DNA of 64,000 bases from Bathynomus jamesi (GCA_023014485.1 JAJOZX010006162.1:1-64000); one strand, 5' to 3'; positions 1 to 11,339 are shown, counted from the stretch's first letter. Notes: generated by a model not told the origin, from the letters alone. Translations and numbers: made by a program.

Positions 1-785
1 CCTTCTGCGGACCGAATGTTGTGGAGGTGAGTGTCTGAGAGCGTTGAGTTTTTTGTTGCTTTGGAGCAAAATGTTTGATATGTGAGGGGAAAAGGACATG
101 TGTGTCTAGGGTGAGGCCAAGGATTGTTGGGGTTTGTTTAGAGGTAGGGGATGTCCCATGGAGGTAACTCTCGGGTGTGCTTGGGACTCGTGGCGGTTGA
201 GGTTAGGAGGGTGATGGAGGATTTTTTGAGGGAATGCTGACATCCTATTATTAGTCAGCCAGAGTTCCGGATTGGAATGTACTGCTGGATCAGGCGTATT
301 GGCGGGTTACGGTTATGGTGTTGTGCTGTTATGGTCAGTCATCTGCATAGGAGGAAACGTGGACATGGGGGAGAGAGGTTGTGGGAGGTCGTGCATGAAA
401 AGGTTGAAGAGGATTGGAGAGTATAGAGCCCTGTGGGTCGCCATTGTATAGTCTGTAGGTTTGGATGAGTGTTGTTTGTGTATGACTTTGCCAAGTCGGC
501 CTGCAATGAGATTAGTAAGCCATTTTTGGTCATTGGTGGGGATGCGAGATAATAATCTTTTGTGCAAGAACTGTGGCGTGGGACAGTGTCGAAAGCTTTG
601 TGATGGTCGATGGCAACAAGGACTGTGCGGGCAGGGGGGATAGTTGGTTGAAGCCATTAACATGTGTTGGGTTAGGTTAGTAAGAAGCGTTGTGGTGGAG
701 TGGGCGGACCTGAAGCCGTGTTGGGTTTGTGAAAATGTAATGTATGGTTGTATGCGTCTTAATATCAGTTTTTCGAGGACTTTAC
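1..785 (-). mobile_element. decayed non-LTR retrotransposon, RT fragment
   Basis: Translating the minus strand from about 785 to 1 gives pieces of a reverse transcriptase spread over three frames: a GKVLEKLILRRIQ-like start, TQHGFRSAHSTTTL, an AIDHHKAFDTVP-like block, WLTNLIAGRLGKVIHK, FNLFMHDLPQPLSP and the catalytic SYADD (YADD codons at 338-349). The order matches RT blocks of Jockey/I/RTE-type LINEs. The piece ends after a TILGLTLDT-like block near position 80, and the window cuts it off. Frame changes occur between almost every block, so it is dead. The clade is not resolved. Confidence 0.75.
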
Positions 786-835
786 CACAATATATATAAT
801 AATATATATTATTATTATTATTATTAGAGTATATA
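783..835. repeat. AT/ATT simple repeat at the LINE/duplication junction
   Basis: A run of TATATAATAATATATTATTATT marks the junction between the LINE fragment and the duplicated segment. The paralogous segment near 56063 is preceded by the same kind of ATT-rich tract (55988-56060), so the tract belongs to the duplicated DNA. Confidence 0.7.
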
Positions 836-2500
836 CAGGTTATATAATTTTATATTATATGCATTTAAAATTCCTAAAATCCATTAATTATTGACAGAAA
901 GTAGACTTTTCACAAATAAATGTCAATTAAGAGTTAACTAAAATCCTTCGAGATTTACATTTGACTGCTCAAAAAGGGGGTCAAAACCCCACTCTCTTCC
1001 CAACTCAAAATTTTAAATAATCTAATTTCAAAATATTTCTCATTCCTGTAGTAACGGTTACAAGGCATCAGTAATCCTGATCTTGAGGTCCAAAATATCG
1101 GCGACTTTCATCATATCAAAAAAAACTTTGTGAGATGTTCTTTCAAACGCAGCAAACTGTACCATTGTATCTAACTTAATTAATATTTTAAAACGGTTGG
1201 AATTTGTAAACATAATTTAACAACACCCTGTATTCTACATTCTTTTCATTTCAGGATACTCAGTTATTCTTTAATATTGTTTTAGAAATCTAAGTTTCAT
1301 AATGTTCTTAAAGAATTTAATGGGACAACATTTTCTCTTTATAGTTTGTCATTGTGGAAATTAAGAAAAAATCTATGTTTAAAAGTCAATTAAATTTACT
1401 CACTTTTGTAAATTCGTTAAAAGACTAAAACAAGGTCTGCAAATCCGCTTTTAAGGTATTAGGAAGGTAAAAGTTTAATTTAGGTGACTTTCTCAAAAAT
1501 ATTAACAACAGTTTGTAGTTCAAATTAAATGTAATTTTCATCATAAACTCTTAATTAATATCGAAGTTTACAAATAAATTGTTTTCTTAAATACTTTCAA
1601 GAGAGTGAAATCATTTATTGTGAATGTTGTGAGTTTAAGATTTTGGTGGAAACAAATCGTTAGTCATAATGTGATTTTTACCTTTCTTAAGAGTTTGGTG
1701 ACCCGCTTCGAGATTCCTCTCCAGGAATGTGTCCAAACGACCAGAAATGTTGCGAAGTGGTTTAAAATAATCTTCAAGAATTGAAAGAGTCTGCATGTAA
1801 GGAGGAAACGCAAGTAAATTGGAAAAGATGCACTCTAAATGGGAGTAGTATACGTGAAACTTCAACTCGACATTTCTATTTTTTTCTATGTATTTATGGG
1901 CTATCTGGAAAAGAGGATAAAATTATTATACTTGCATTTATTCTATGAAGGCTTAGGATTTGTATGTTTCTTTCACGCATTTGTTAATTTTATTTATTGG
2001 GTTAACTGCACCAGTAATATCACCTAAAATTAAAAAGTATAGCCTGTGGCCATGAACATGGCCTTAGACCAAGGATTACTCTGAGTTCAATGTTTAAGTA
2101 TGTCAGACTGTAATCGAGAAAAGACATTAATAAAATAGAAGAGAGTTGAGGCTTGAACAACCAAAAATTATTACAGAAAAAAAACTTATGAGGAAAGTTA
2201 GCTAAATCAAATATGCATTCACTTGAAAACCATGGACATAGAGTTGGACTAATTCGGGTATTTATGATAAATAGGTCTTATGATGTGAATTATATAGGAT
2301 GTTATTTGATAAGGATACAAAGCCAATTACAAGAAGTAATGGATATAAACTGAAAGTTAATCGTTTGGAGAGTAATGTTGTGAAACACTTCTTCGTATAA
2401 ATTTAAACGAAGTAAAACTTAAACTATCTCAGAAAGTTCAATGTTAGACAATTCATTAGATATTTCATTAAATATTTCAGATTAGTCTTTGAATCAAGTT
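836..2500. repeat. segmental duplication, unit 0 (matches 56063-58630)
   Basis: This stretch can be followed almost base by base in 56063-58630, for example in the AGGGGGTCAAAACCCCA-type motif, the exon at 1682-1790 and the text after it. The other copy has one extra 0.88-kb transposon. It carries exon 2 of a FReD gene but not exon 1; similarity stops near 2500, where a LINE fragment begins. Confidence 0.85.
1682..1790 (-). pseudogene. orphan FReD gene exon 2 (unit 0)
   Basis: This 109-base exon has a TGCAG acceptor at its high-coordinate side and a GTAAAA donor. It encodes 36 residues plus one base ([32 protein letters not shown] and so on), closely matching exon 2 of gene 2 at 56900-57008. 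It is the N-terminal helical linker of a secreted fibrinogen-related protein. The reading frame is open, but no exon 1 is seen upstream because a LINE replaces that DNA, and the downstream exons would lie outside the window. It is either part of a gene continuing to the left or a relic. Confidence 0.7.
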
Positions 2501-2559
2501 TTAGTCCTTTGATCAACACTGTAAACACTCTCAATAATGTACATGAAATTAGTGAATCT

Positions 2560-3790
2560 GAAAACTGTTCTTGCAAGAGTGAATGAGGTTAAAGTACTTG
2601 GCATTAGTTTAGATGAAAAACTAAGTTTGAAAAGTCATGTATAGAACAACATATCAGATCCAAAATATCAAGATTTCTCTTCATATTATTTAAACTAAAA
2701 ACGAGCCTTCCTCAAAACGCACTCCTTACCTTATATTATTTCTTCATTCATCCACATTTATTATATTGCATTACAACATGGGGTTCGAAGGGCGGAACAG
2801 GGCTTTTCAGTAAAGGGGGGATCCAAAGAAAAAAGGGCCCCCGCTAAATTAAAAAGGGCATACTACTAAAAAAATTTCTTAAAACAGACCATCAATGTGC
2901 GAGTGTAAAATCAATTGCATTGTTTTATAGATCAGTCTCATTCAAATATGATACAAAATAAAAACATAATTTGGGTACAACAATCCCCACAGAAAATTTT
3001 CCATCTATTACAAATGCTTTGCCAATTAAAGAAAATCACAATAAGATGAAGATAAAAATAGTGATATGGCTGCACCAGCACTAAGGGCACCTCGGAAAAC
3101 CATTACAACTACAAATTTGGAAGTACAAAATGTATACGGATAAAGACTCAAACTAGAATTTGAATAAAATAAAATAACCATGATCTATTTACAAAAACAA
3201 AATTTGTTTTCAGAGGCCTACACATCATTCAAATAGGGCACTTGCAAGAAACTAAGGGGATCGAGACGTGGCCGACACCCCTCCCCTGACACATCACATC
3301 CTTTGGAAGTGATTCATAAACAATGTCTGCAAACTCTCTCGAATAATGAGGACGGACAAAGTAACACTTCGACACTGTTTAAAGAGTTAAATATTTTAAA
3401 GGTAAATAACTTATACAAATTCAATGTTGCTCTCAATATGTTCAAAGCTATCAACAAAAATCGACATGCATCACTCATTCAAAGCTCAATCACCCCCATT
3501 AAATACATCATCGGTATAACACCAGACTGACCAGTCATTTTATACACAAACCTAACTGTACAATAGAAACTAAAGGAAATGCACTCTCTTTCAAAGGGGT
3601 AGATGTATGGAATGCAATTCCCATGCATATCAGACAGGCATCATCACTAAATGCACTTCGCGAATCACTGAAAATGCACTTCATCAGCTCCTACTGATGT
3701 AGACGTTCACTACTGTCATTTTATCATAGTAATCAATTTTGTAATCAACTATTTAAAATATGCTATTTTCTTTAATGACCTTTAATTCGT
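2560..3790 (+). mobile_element. decayed LINE, RT C-terminal part
   Basis: Plus-strand translation gives VKVLGISLDEKLSLKSHV near 2590-2640, then LPYIISSFIHIYYIALQHGV, and from 3303 an open stretch with TSTLFKELNILKVNNLYKFN. A SFKGVDVWNAIPMHIRQ-like block in another frame near 3590 ends in SLKMHFISSY. These are the usual post-RT blocks of CR1/Jockey-like LINEs. An unrelated insert of about 0.5 kb (roughly 2790-3300) splits it. The 3' side abuts a (TA)n tract. Confidence 0.65.
2790..3300. other. unidentified insertion within the LINE relic
   Basis: About 510 bases interrupt the LINE between its ALQHGV and KQCLQTLS blocks. The left edge reads GGGCGGAACAGGGCTTTTCA and the right edge has GTGGCCGACACCCCTCCCC. 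I see no open frame or clear terminal inverted repeat. It may be a retrocopy fragment or a degraded MITE. Confidence 0.4.
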
Positions 3791-3804
3791 AAGTTATTCT
3801 TTTT

Positions 3805-3810
<6 letters not shown>

Positions 3811-3844
<34 letters not shown>
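3811..3844. repeat. (TA)n microsatellite
   Basis: An uninterrupted TA run of about 16 units, followed by a short TC run, sits between two LINE relics. Confidence 0.95.
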
Positions 3845-3846
<2 letters not shown>

Positions 3847-4579
3847 CTCTTTAAGGGGTGAAGCGAAAAGCGTAATAAAGAAGTCCAAGTGCATTTTGAA
3901 ATTTCCAAAGCTCGTGACAGCAAAGAAAACCCCAAGCGATTTTTGCAATACGTTAATAATAGGAACCAGGTAAAGAGCGTGTTAGGACCACTGAAAAATT
4001 CTGACGGAGAGCTAGTTTCAGAAAACAAGCAAATGTCTACTCTGCTAAACGAATTTTTTACGTCACTTTTTACAATAGAAGATGTAACGAATATCACTAC
4101 GGTCATAGACATAATCCCTTTTGATAATGGTAATACTTTAGATAATATTGTGGTGAGTGAAAGAAAGGTACTGCACCATACTTGTAAAATGAAAGTGCTT
4201 AAATCACCGGGGCTGGATTCAATATATCCCATACAACTAAAAGAATTAAAAGAAGACATTATTGTGCCGCTAAAAAGATTTTTAATGAGTCTATTTCTGA
4301 GGGGTGCGTACCAGATAATTTCATGTTAGCAAATGTAACACCTATTTTAAAGAAAGGCGATAAAGGTGTGGCGGGAAATTATAGGCCAATCAATTTAACG
4401 TCTGTTGTAGGTAAACTACTGGAATCGATAATTAGGGATCGAATAGTCGAACACTTAGAATTGCACACCTTGATTAGAAACAGGGTGGTGTATCGGGGCC
4501 AAGAAAAGTAACGCGATCCGATACGATACGATACATATATATATAAATATAATATATAATGTATAGTATGTATGTATTG

Positions 4580-5091
4580 GTGATGGGACGATTGTCATAT
4601 TTCATACAATCGCTGTTGCGATTGCGATTGCGATTGTCAGAATTTGAAAATCGCGCGATTGCGATTGCGATGTTTTAGCTTTAGCCTCACATAACGCTCA
4701 TTTATGCTTTAAATATACCTAAACGCGTTACCTACCATAGGGTTAACTTGATTTTTAACATTCCAATTTTACATAGAGCAAATAAAGAGGTGTACTTATT
4801 GTTATTATTAAACCAATTTTTTATTCTGTTTTCAACTAATTCGCAACCCGTTTTCATTTCTGTTTTTGACTTATTTATTGTTTATTTATTCCGTATTGTT
4901 GTTAGCTAAACTTTCCTTTAAGTATGCATGAAAGAGCAGTTTTCATAGCAACTTTGGTAGAGATTTAAATCTTTTGTTCACAATCGCAACAATCGCACTC
5001 ATTAAATGCGATTGCAATTGCGATTGCGATTGTAAAAAATGTGCGATTGTATCGCGATTGCGATTGCGATTGCGATGCATCGTCCCATCAC
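4580..5091. mobile_element. nested MITE, GATTGC arrays
   Basis: The inverted ends read TGATGGGACGAT on the left and ATCGTCCCATCAC on the right. Each end is followed inward by arrays of GCGATT units (4610-4672; 5005-5076). The centre is AT-rich and non-coding. A target duplication is not clear. By its ends and design it resembles the element at 24925-25619. Confidence 0.75.
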
Positions 5092-5093
5092 TA

Positions 5094-5095
<2 letters not shown>

Positions 5096-5134
<39 letters not shown>
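5096..5134. repeat. (TA)n microsatellite
   Basis: A TA run directly follows the nested MITE. Confidence 0.95.
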
Positions 5135-5145
<11 letters not shown>

Positions 5146-6868
5146 CATCACATATGACATATTATGAAACAACTGAATTACTTTCTATTTTTATTGAATT
5201 TTACGAACAGTGACTTCTCAAACAATTCATCAGACATTCTGCTTCTCTTTGAAGGAAAGAGATTTCCAGCTATGCTAAAAAGTCTTTCAACCGGAGCGCT
5301 TGATGGCAGTGTAGTGTTGTATTTTATGAACAGTTCTTTTATCAAACGATACATGTGTAATTGGTGAATGTCTGATGAATTATTCGCTAAATAATTAGAT
5401 AATTCTTGACGAGGTTTGTTTTCAGTCTCACAAATTTATCACTGACTGAGTCTATGATAAAGTATCGCGTTACTGACACTTATTTGTATTGTATCTCTCG
5501 ATATGATACAAATAATAAAAAATGTATCTCGATACGATACAAGATACAGAAAATGTATCGCGATACTACGCCACCGTGATTAGAAATACGCAGCACGGTT
5601 TAGGCGAAACAAATCTTGCTTAACTAATCTTTTAGAACTTTTCCAAAGCGTGGTTCAAGTTTACGGTAGTCATAGGTAGATGTAGTGCATTTAGATTTTC
5701 AAAAAGCGTTTGACACCGTACCGCACAAACGACTCATGGAATCAGGGGTGTAGTAATAAATTGGATATAAGAGTGGTTGAGATGTAGAAAACAGAGGGTG
5801 GTCATTGATAGAGCGGAGTCTTCTTGGGCTAATGTAGCGAGCGGCGTTCCTCAAGGTTTTGTATTGAGTTCCTTGCTTTTTCTTATATATATTAACGATC
5901 TAGATGTCGGCCTAGTCAGTAGAGTTTCAAATTTTGCGGATGGTCGGGCGATAAATGACAAAGATAGAGGTAAATCCTGGAAGATCTGAATAAAATCGTT
6001 GATTGGTCGGTCACATGTTAAATGAGATTTAACGTCGATAAGTGCAAAACTTTACATACAGGTTCGCATAACGGTAATTGTACATATAGTAGGTCAGGGA
6101 AGGAGTTGGCAAGTGTAATCAGGAAAAAGATTTAGGAGTTATAGTCACTGGTGGTTTAAAAGTAGCGAAACAAAGTACAGCAGCGGTCAATAAGGCGAAC
6201 AAAGTGCTAGGTTTTATAGCTAGGAATTTTGAGGCCAAATCGCGCGATATTATTGTTCCTCTTTATAACTCATTAGTTAGTTTGGAGAACGCGATTTAAT
6301 TTTGGAAACCGCATATGCGCAAAGATCTAGACAAAATCGAAAGAGTTCAAAGACGAGCAACTAAGATGATTCTGTCGCTTAGGTCAGAGTCGTAGAGGAT
6401 AGGGTTAGGGAGATAAAATTGACTACACTCGAGACTAGGAGGCTGAGGGGTGATCTAATCCAGGTTTTTAAAATTATGAATGGGTTTGATAACGTAAATA
6501 GAGATAGCTTTTTCGAAATAGCACAGATAGTAGAACTAGAAATAACGGGTGTAAACTGACTAGTAGAAGGTTCGAGACAGCAGTTGCCAAAAACTTTTTT
6601 ACGCATAGAATAGTAAATAACTGGCCTAGTTTGCTGGTAGAAGTAAATACTAGCACGTGCATAAACATGTTTAAAAATCGATTAGATGCATATGTTGATA
6701 GATTAGGTACAGTTTAAGGTAGTAAAATTAAGGTTTTTGTGGTTCGGAAGCCACGTAAAATTGTAGGTCCCCTCCGCCACCACGGAGGACATGCGCTGTA
6801 CACAATTACAAACACGGTTAGGTAGAATAGACACGAATGGATCCTAGGGTCTTTGCTGGTCTGAAACA

Positions 6869-7087
6869 TTATACCCACATTGCTTTCACTGAATAGGAGA
6901 AAGCAGACGCAAAAGCGTTCACTCTCACCAAATTCAGTTTCTCATCTCCATCCTTTTTCCAGTAAATGTAGAGAGCAAGATCCTGAAAAGCAAGAACGAG
7001 GATATTGTTACAATCACAAATCTGATAAAAGAGTGCGGTGACTTCATTCAAAACTACAGTAGCGTCGGTTACCAAGGAACTCATCAA
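6869..7087 (-). other. possible exon, unrecognised
   Basis: A 72-codon minus-strand open stretch contains a good acceptor (CTTGCTTTTCAG) followed by GATCTTGCTCTC and a GTGAGA donor about 55 bases on. The sub-exon would read DLALYIYWKKDGDEKLNL. I do not recognise it, and no second copy is visible in the window. It could equally be chance. Confidence 0.2.
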
Positions 7088-8421
7088 TCATTAGCGATAA
7101 CATCCTCTCTTAGTTGTCCATTTTGTTACTCACAGTATATACCTGTCATATGCAATATCAGAATTTGCCGTGACTAAGACACGAAGAGTTTCCTTTCGAT
7201 TTTTTTGTAACGTTTGTGGCTTTCTAATGTAAATTCTATGGAAGTTTTGAAAATTGTGTACCTAACAATTTTTTAATCCTTCGTTGAGACCACACTAAAA
7301 CATAGGGGATGGGGGCGCCCTGGGGCACGGCCCTGGTCGTTACGGAGAAGGTTAAAGGACACAAACATTATTACTTTTCTTGGTCTCCCGTAGGGCAAAA
7401 AATCATAAGAATATATCTAAAGTCTTTCTTATGTTGAGTAATCAAGTTTTACTGCGAGTTATTTCTCATCCTTTGGATCAAACTATACCATGGGTATTGC
7501 ACTTCATATTATTTTCAATTCACTTTATAAAAAATTTATTCGAGCTTGGATTCAAAACATTTGAACTTGAATATTGCATGATTATATACAAATGACGGAT
7601 TATAGCTATTATGACGTTGTACATCAGAAAGAGAGATAAAGCATCATTATGCAGTGATCATGGAACATAAGGATTCTCTTCCACCCTTGGTCACAAACTG
7701 CAATACCAACTGCCACCACCAAAGAGGAACAATGTAAGAATTACTTTTCTTATGCAAAATCTACGATAGATTTAGAATTTCTTATTTTTACCTTTTTTTT
7801 TTAAATTGAAAATTGGTGTAATTTAATGTGATAAATGTTGAAAAATGGTTTATTGAATCATACCCCAAATATTTTTCTGAAAACTACTTTTATTATGTAA
7901 ACTTATTTGATTGATCTAATTTTGAACTTGTTAAATTAATTGTTGTTTATCGTACTTTAATATACTGAATTTAAAACCATGTAGATGATATTTTCAGATT
8001 TAATGTAATTCTCATCAATTTGAAAAAGAAAATACGAGATTTAATGAAGTGTGAATTTAGTTTTTATAGTGCCCAAAATGGACACAATTTATATGCAGAA
8101 ATATATGTTCCAGTAATACAATGAGAACAATTTACAAACGAACATTTTAAAATACAAGCTGCCTATTATAACATTCTTATTATAGTGATGCTGGAGAAAG
8201 AGGAAAATTTGGTTCTCATTTCATTCAGTTTGCTTTCATTTTGAGTCTCAGTTGTTCACTCTGAAACGAGCTGGTATGAAGAGTTGTTAGGGCTTTAAAT
8301 TAAAGTCTGAGTAACTAATTAACTGAAAAACATTTTTCTTCATTTTATTATTGTTGCCAAAGATTTTGGTTGTTTTACACCAACTTAAAAATTTACAAAG
8401 GGTAGGAGTGAAAATGTGCAC

Positions 8422-8621
8422 GTATCACTTGAAGATCAGCGCCCGCATGTACTCTTTTTTGCTTTACAGTACCAAATATAAAAATAAATTAAATTGAATG
8501 CCCGGTTAGGTCAACTGTATCCCCTTGATGATTGGTTAGGTTAAGTCTTGATATTTTCGGTAGTTTTAACGAAGATATCGTTTGGTAATTGAGGCTGGGG
8601 CCCTGATCTTCAGGTGATCTA
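8422..8621. mobile_element. MITE with TATCACTTGAAGATC ends and shared inner core
   Basis: The ends are TATCACTTGAAGATCAG and, inverted, TAGATCACCTGAAGATCAG, flanked by TGTGCAC on both sides. The paralogous site at 36361 has a single TGTGCAC and no insert. The interior holds the GATTGGTTAGGTTAAGTC core shared by the other MITEs of this window. Confidence 0.75.
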
Positions 8622-9076
8622 TGTGCACTTCTTATAGGGATTATTTAGTTTTCTGAAGAAGGAAGACGATCACTGATTTCCTTTCTTTTGTCTCAAAGCT
8701 TCCAATTTTTAACACAGTACCTTTCACCCATGCTGTCCTCCTTTCTATTGGATCACGATGATGGGTGTGGATAAAACAAAAGGAAAAAGTAGGAATACAT
8801 TTGGACAGGGCTGCCTATTTTCCATGTCATTGCAAACATTTAAAATGTGTTTAGGAAAAAAATAGTTTCAATAATAGCTTAATAATAATTAGTTTATGTG
8901 ATACACAAAATATTGTTGTAGAAAAGTTAGTGAGTGAGTGAGTAATGAAATTAAAGCTCAGTTGTTCATAAAAATATAGTATATTATGTATAGAATATTA
9001 CATTTTCAATAATTGTAATGTTAAGCTTTCGTAGAATTTGAACAAACAAGCAAACTAAACATATGCTTAAAATATA

Positions 9077-9336
9077 GGTGCTCTTCCAATATGTGCTCTA
9101 CCGCGAAACTGTGATCTACCATATTCCAACTAATATTCCATATTCCAGGCTAACTAACGAAAATATCACGACTTAACCTAACCAATCGTCAAGGGCGTAT
9201 AGTTGACCTAACGATTGGTTAGGTTTAGTCATGATATTTTCGTTAGTTAGCCTTATAAGGCTAGTTTCACGGTAGAGCACGTATTGGAATATGGTAGATC
9301 ACAGTTTCGCGGTAGAGCACATATTGGAAGAGCACC
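9077..9336. mobile_element. 260-bp hAT-type MITE with GGTGCTCTTCC ends
   Basis: Long inverted ends (GGTGCTCTTCCAATATG, continuing for about 50 bases) are bounded by a perfect 8-base duplication, AAAATATA (9069-9076 and 9337-9344). The paralogous site near 37001-37010 is empty. The centre is the palindromic AACGAAAATATCACGAC / CCTAACCAATCGTC core. Confidence 0.9.
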
Positions 9337-9535
9337 AAAATATAGTATGCAATAAGATTTTCTTTAAAAAATAATAGATTAAGTAATTTTTGTATTTAAT
9401 CCTCAGGTTAATGAACTCTTCACGTTGTTCTTTAATTAGAATTTAAATCTAGATATTTTGAGATATAATTCCAAAATGTTGATTATGACGCCATAGTATA
9501 TTGGAAACAAAATATTCCCTTTGGCGACAGAGATT

Positions 9536-9639
9536 TTAGTTGAAAGCGCAGCCAAAAATTTCTCTCCCGAATCCATCTTTGTCTTCCATCCTCAGAATGT
9601 AGTTCCGATGGTGAGATAAAATATGCACGTTTTCATTTC
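9536..9639 (-). pseudogene. FReD gene 1, fused exon 8/10
   Basis: The acceptor TTATCACAAG opens [20 protein letters not shown], the middle of a fibrinogen-like domain, matching exon 8 of gene 2. After DGFGREI the sequence jumps to the last codons of exon 10 (CAFN, stop), in frame. This is a deletion relative to gene 2: the second half of exon 8, its donor, intron 8, exon 9 and nearly all of exon 10 (about 7.9 kb in gene 2) are absent. The calcium site and GGWWY ligand region are gone, so this copy cannot make a normal FReD. Confidence 0.85.
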
Positions 9640-10094
9640 CTTGTGATAATAATTAATTAAAATAATTATGATTAACTTAACTATTTGACAAAAAAGCTTA
9701 TTTAAAGAAAATTTGAAAATGATTCAGATCTGTAATTAAAATAATACGAAATAAGCAAAGATGCATAATTTGTGGTGTCATCATGAGGTAAATAAATGAC
9801 CAAACTATTTATATAACTATTAATGAGAGCAACTATATAAAACATCTATAATATCTATTAGAAACATTCCATAACGTAAAACAAAATCTATTGATAATCA
9901 TTTACTGAGAGATAATTGGGATGAAGAGCATAAAAAAAACTGGGTAAATAAAGAATGATCAATTTAAAGAATTTACGTAAAACGGATTGTTTACTCCTCT
10001 CTCTCTTCTTACAAGTAGTGAGAGGGAAATCAATGATTGCATTTAAATCTAGTCGATGAGACATGAACAAAGCCACGAAGCTCTCAGTTCTTAC

Positions 10095-10261
10095 CTAACC
10101 AATGCTCTTCCCCTGGCATTCCGAACCCCTTCTTGTAATCGGCCCAGTTCCGAGTGAAGTTAATTGGCTTCGACACATTGACTCGGGAAAGGAAAACAGT
10201 CCATCCACCTCCGTCGGTTTCCATGTCACAATATACATGGACAGGGCGGCTACATTGACAT
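10095..10261 (-). pseudogene. FReD gene 1, exon 7 (domain core)
   Basis: This 167-base exon has a TTTGTTTCTAG acceptor and a GTAAGA donor. It encodes [20 protein letters not shown], then [19 protein letters not shown] and [17 protein letters not shown], the most typical block of fibrinogen-related domains. It is intact and splices in phase to exon 8. Because exon 6 of this copy has lost one base, a spliced message would read this exon in a wrong frame and end at its 3' edge. Confidence 0.9.
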
Positions 10262-10750
10262 CTAGAAACAAATAATAGGTCATAGTGGAATCACCTTTAC
10301 TATAAACACGGATTTTGAAAAACTGATTCTTTCAAAACAATTTCAAAATGTAATGCATTATTTCATTCTACTGCATTAACATCACTTGCATTCATTTCAT
10401 TAAATTTCTCATTTCATTCTTTCTGCCTTTCAAGTGGGTTCAGTATTTTACTGTTGAGCCCTTAAGTTCTCTTTTAATGCTTTGATAACATCGTTTAATT
10501 TATTGGCATCATACATTTTGTGTTTCTTACAATTACCAAGAATGAAATAATGCATTACATTATTTCATTCTTGGTAATTATAAAAACACAAAATGTGACT
10601 CCAATTAATTAAATGATGTTAACAAAGCGTTAAAGAGAACGTAAGGGCTCAAGAGTAAAAGATTGAAATCCCTCGAAAGACAAAGAATGAAATAAAAAAT
10701 TTATGAAATGAATAAAGGTGATGTTAATGCATAGAAAGTCACCGTTTTAC

Positions 10751-10821
10751 CCGAATGGATATATCTGATAAATTCCGTTTTTCGTATCTCCTGTGACGAG
10801 AATTCGGAGCAATCAGTCGGT
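10751..10821 (-). pseudogene. FReD gene 1, exon 6, with 1-base deletion
   Basis: The exon should open the FReD ([19 protein letters not shown] in gene 2). Here it is 71 instead of 72 bases: one A is lost after the PTDCSE codons, which throws the rest out of frame. The acceptor (CTTCCAAAG) and donor (GTAAAA) are kept. Confidence 0.85.
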
Positions 10822-11074
10822 CTTTGGAAGTTTCACAAATATATTTTATTCTTTAGTTAATTTTAAGATTAGAATTATTAAATCTTCCCTGAAAACAAAC
10901 AAAAAGCAGAATATTTTTATTATGGGATTATATTTAGTTCTTCTCGTGTTCCGTCATTATTGTTGCTTATAGTTTACAAGTAAATTAAATACTTGTTAAT
11001 TTTCCTAATGTATAATTAAGCCTTAAAGCTTGATGATCGTAAAATGAGTTACTCTTGTTTAAACTTAAACTAAC

Positions 11075-11155
11075 CGAAACGTTGAATCTGTGGGCATGTA
11101 GAAATGTCGATCGCCGAAGTAGGGTGAGATACCCCATCCTCCTGAGTTCTTCTGA
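11075..11155 (-). CDS. FReD gene 1, exon 5
   Basis: This 81-base exon encodes QKNSGGWGISPYFGDRHFYM and PTDSTF, with a TTTGATTCAG acceptor and a GTTAGT donor. It has the same length and phase as exon 5 of gene 2. I do not recognise a domain; it links the helical N-terminus to the FReD. Confidence 0.75.
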
Positions 11156-11339
11156 CTGAATCAAATGAGAAATCAATAAAGGAAATTAACTAATATAATG
11201 TAAATACACTTAAAATAAATTCCATTCTTAAATGAACTAAATTGGTGACGAAAAAGTAATATTTTAATGATATTTCTAGTAACATTGACTGGTAAATGGA
11301 AATTATTATTAAATACATATTTTAAAGAAAGTAACTAAC

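Larger units (their letters stand above)
4481..5578. mobile_element. non-autonomous hAT-type element, GATAC arrays at both ends
   Basis: The ends are CAGGGTGGTGTATCG and, inverted, CACGGTGGCGTAGTATCG. A perfect 8-base target duplication, ATTAGAAA, lies at 4473-4480 and 5579-5586, so the insertion into the LINE is certain and the superfamily is probably hAT. Just inside both ends are arrays of CGATA units (4513-4533 and 5490-5566). A second element (4580-5091) sits within it. No transposase is seen. Confidence 0.85.
3850..6740 (+). mobile_element. decayed CR1-like LINE, split by a nested hAT-type element
   Basis: The open stretch 3889-4329 shows the RT lead-in (VLGPLKNSDGELV, KVLKSPGLDSIYPIQLK). 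4323-4511 gives ANVTPILKKGDKGVAGNYRP and VVGKLLESIIRDRIVEHLE. After the insert (4481-5578), RT resumes with TQHGLGETNLA, VASGVPQGFVLSSLLFLIYI and NFADGRA. The catalytic FADD is changed to FADG, and many stops and frameshifts follow until the C-terminal LETRRLRGDLIQVFKIMNG block. It is the same family as the better preserved copy at 20783-22520. It is inactive. Confidence 0.85.
7140..9535. repeat. segmental duplication: 3' flank of FReD gene 1 (matches 35100-37471)
   Basis: Shared text includes the stretches around 7180-7330, the GGGTATTGCACTTCATATTA block at 7493 and the run from 8640 into the last exon. Each copy carries its own private insertions: 8422-8621 and 9077-9336 here, 37025-37284 there. 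A weaker match to 15600-15900 and 61550-61900 suggests this flank belongs to an older repeat unit. No gene is seen in it. Confidence 0.85.

Noticed and set aside
3807..4259. 150-residue minus-strand ORF
   Set aside because: It is antisense to the RT lead-in of the LINE on the plus strand.
10095..10283. 62-residue minus-strand ORF over FReD exon 7
   Set aside because: It is an out-of-frame reading of the exon; the real frame gives the [12 protein letters not shown] block.
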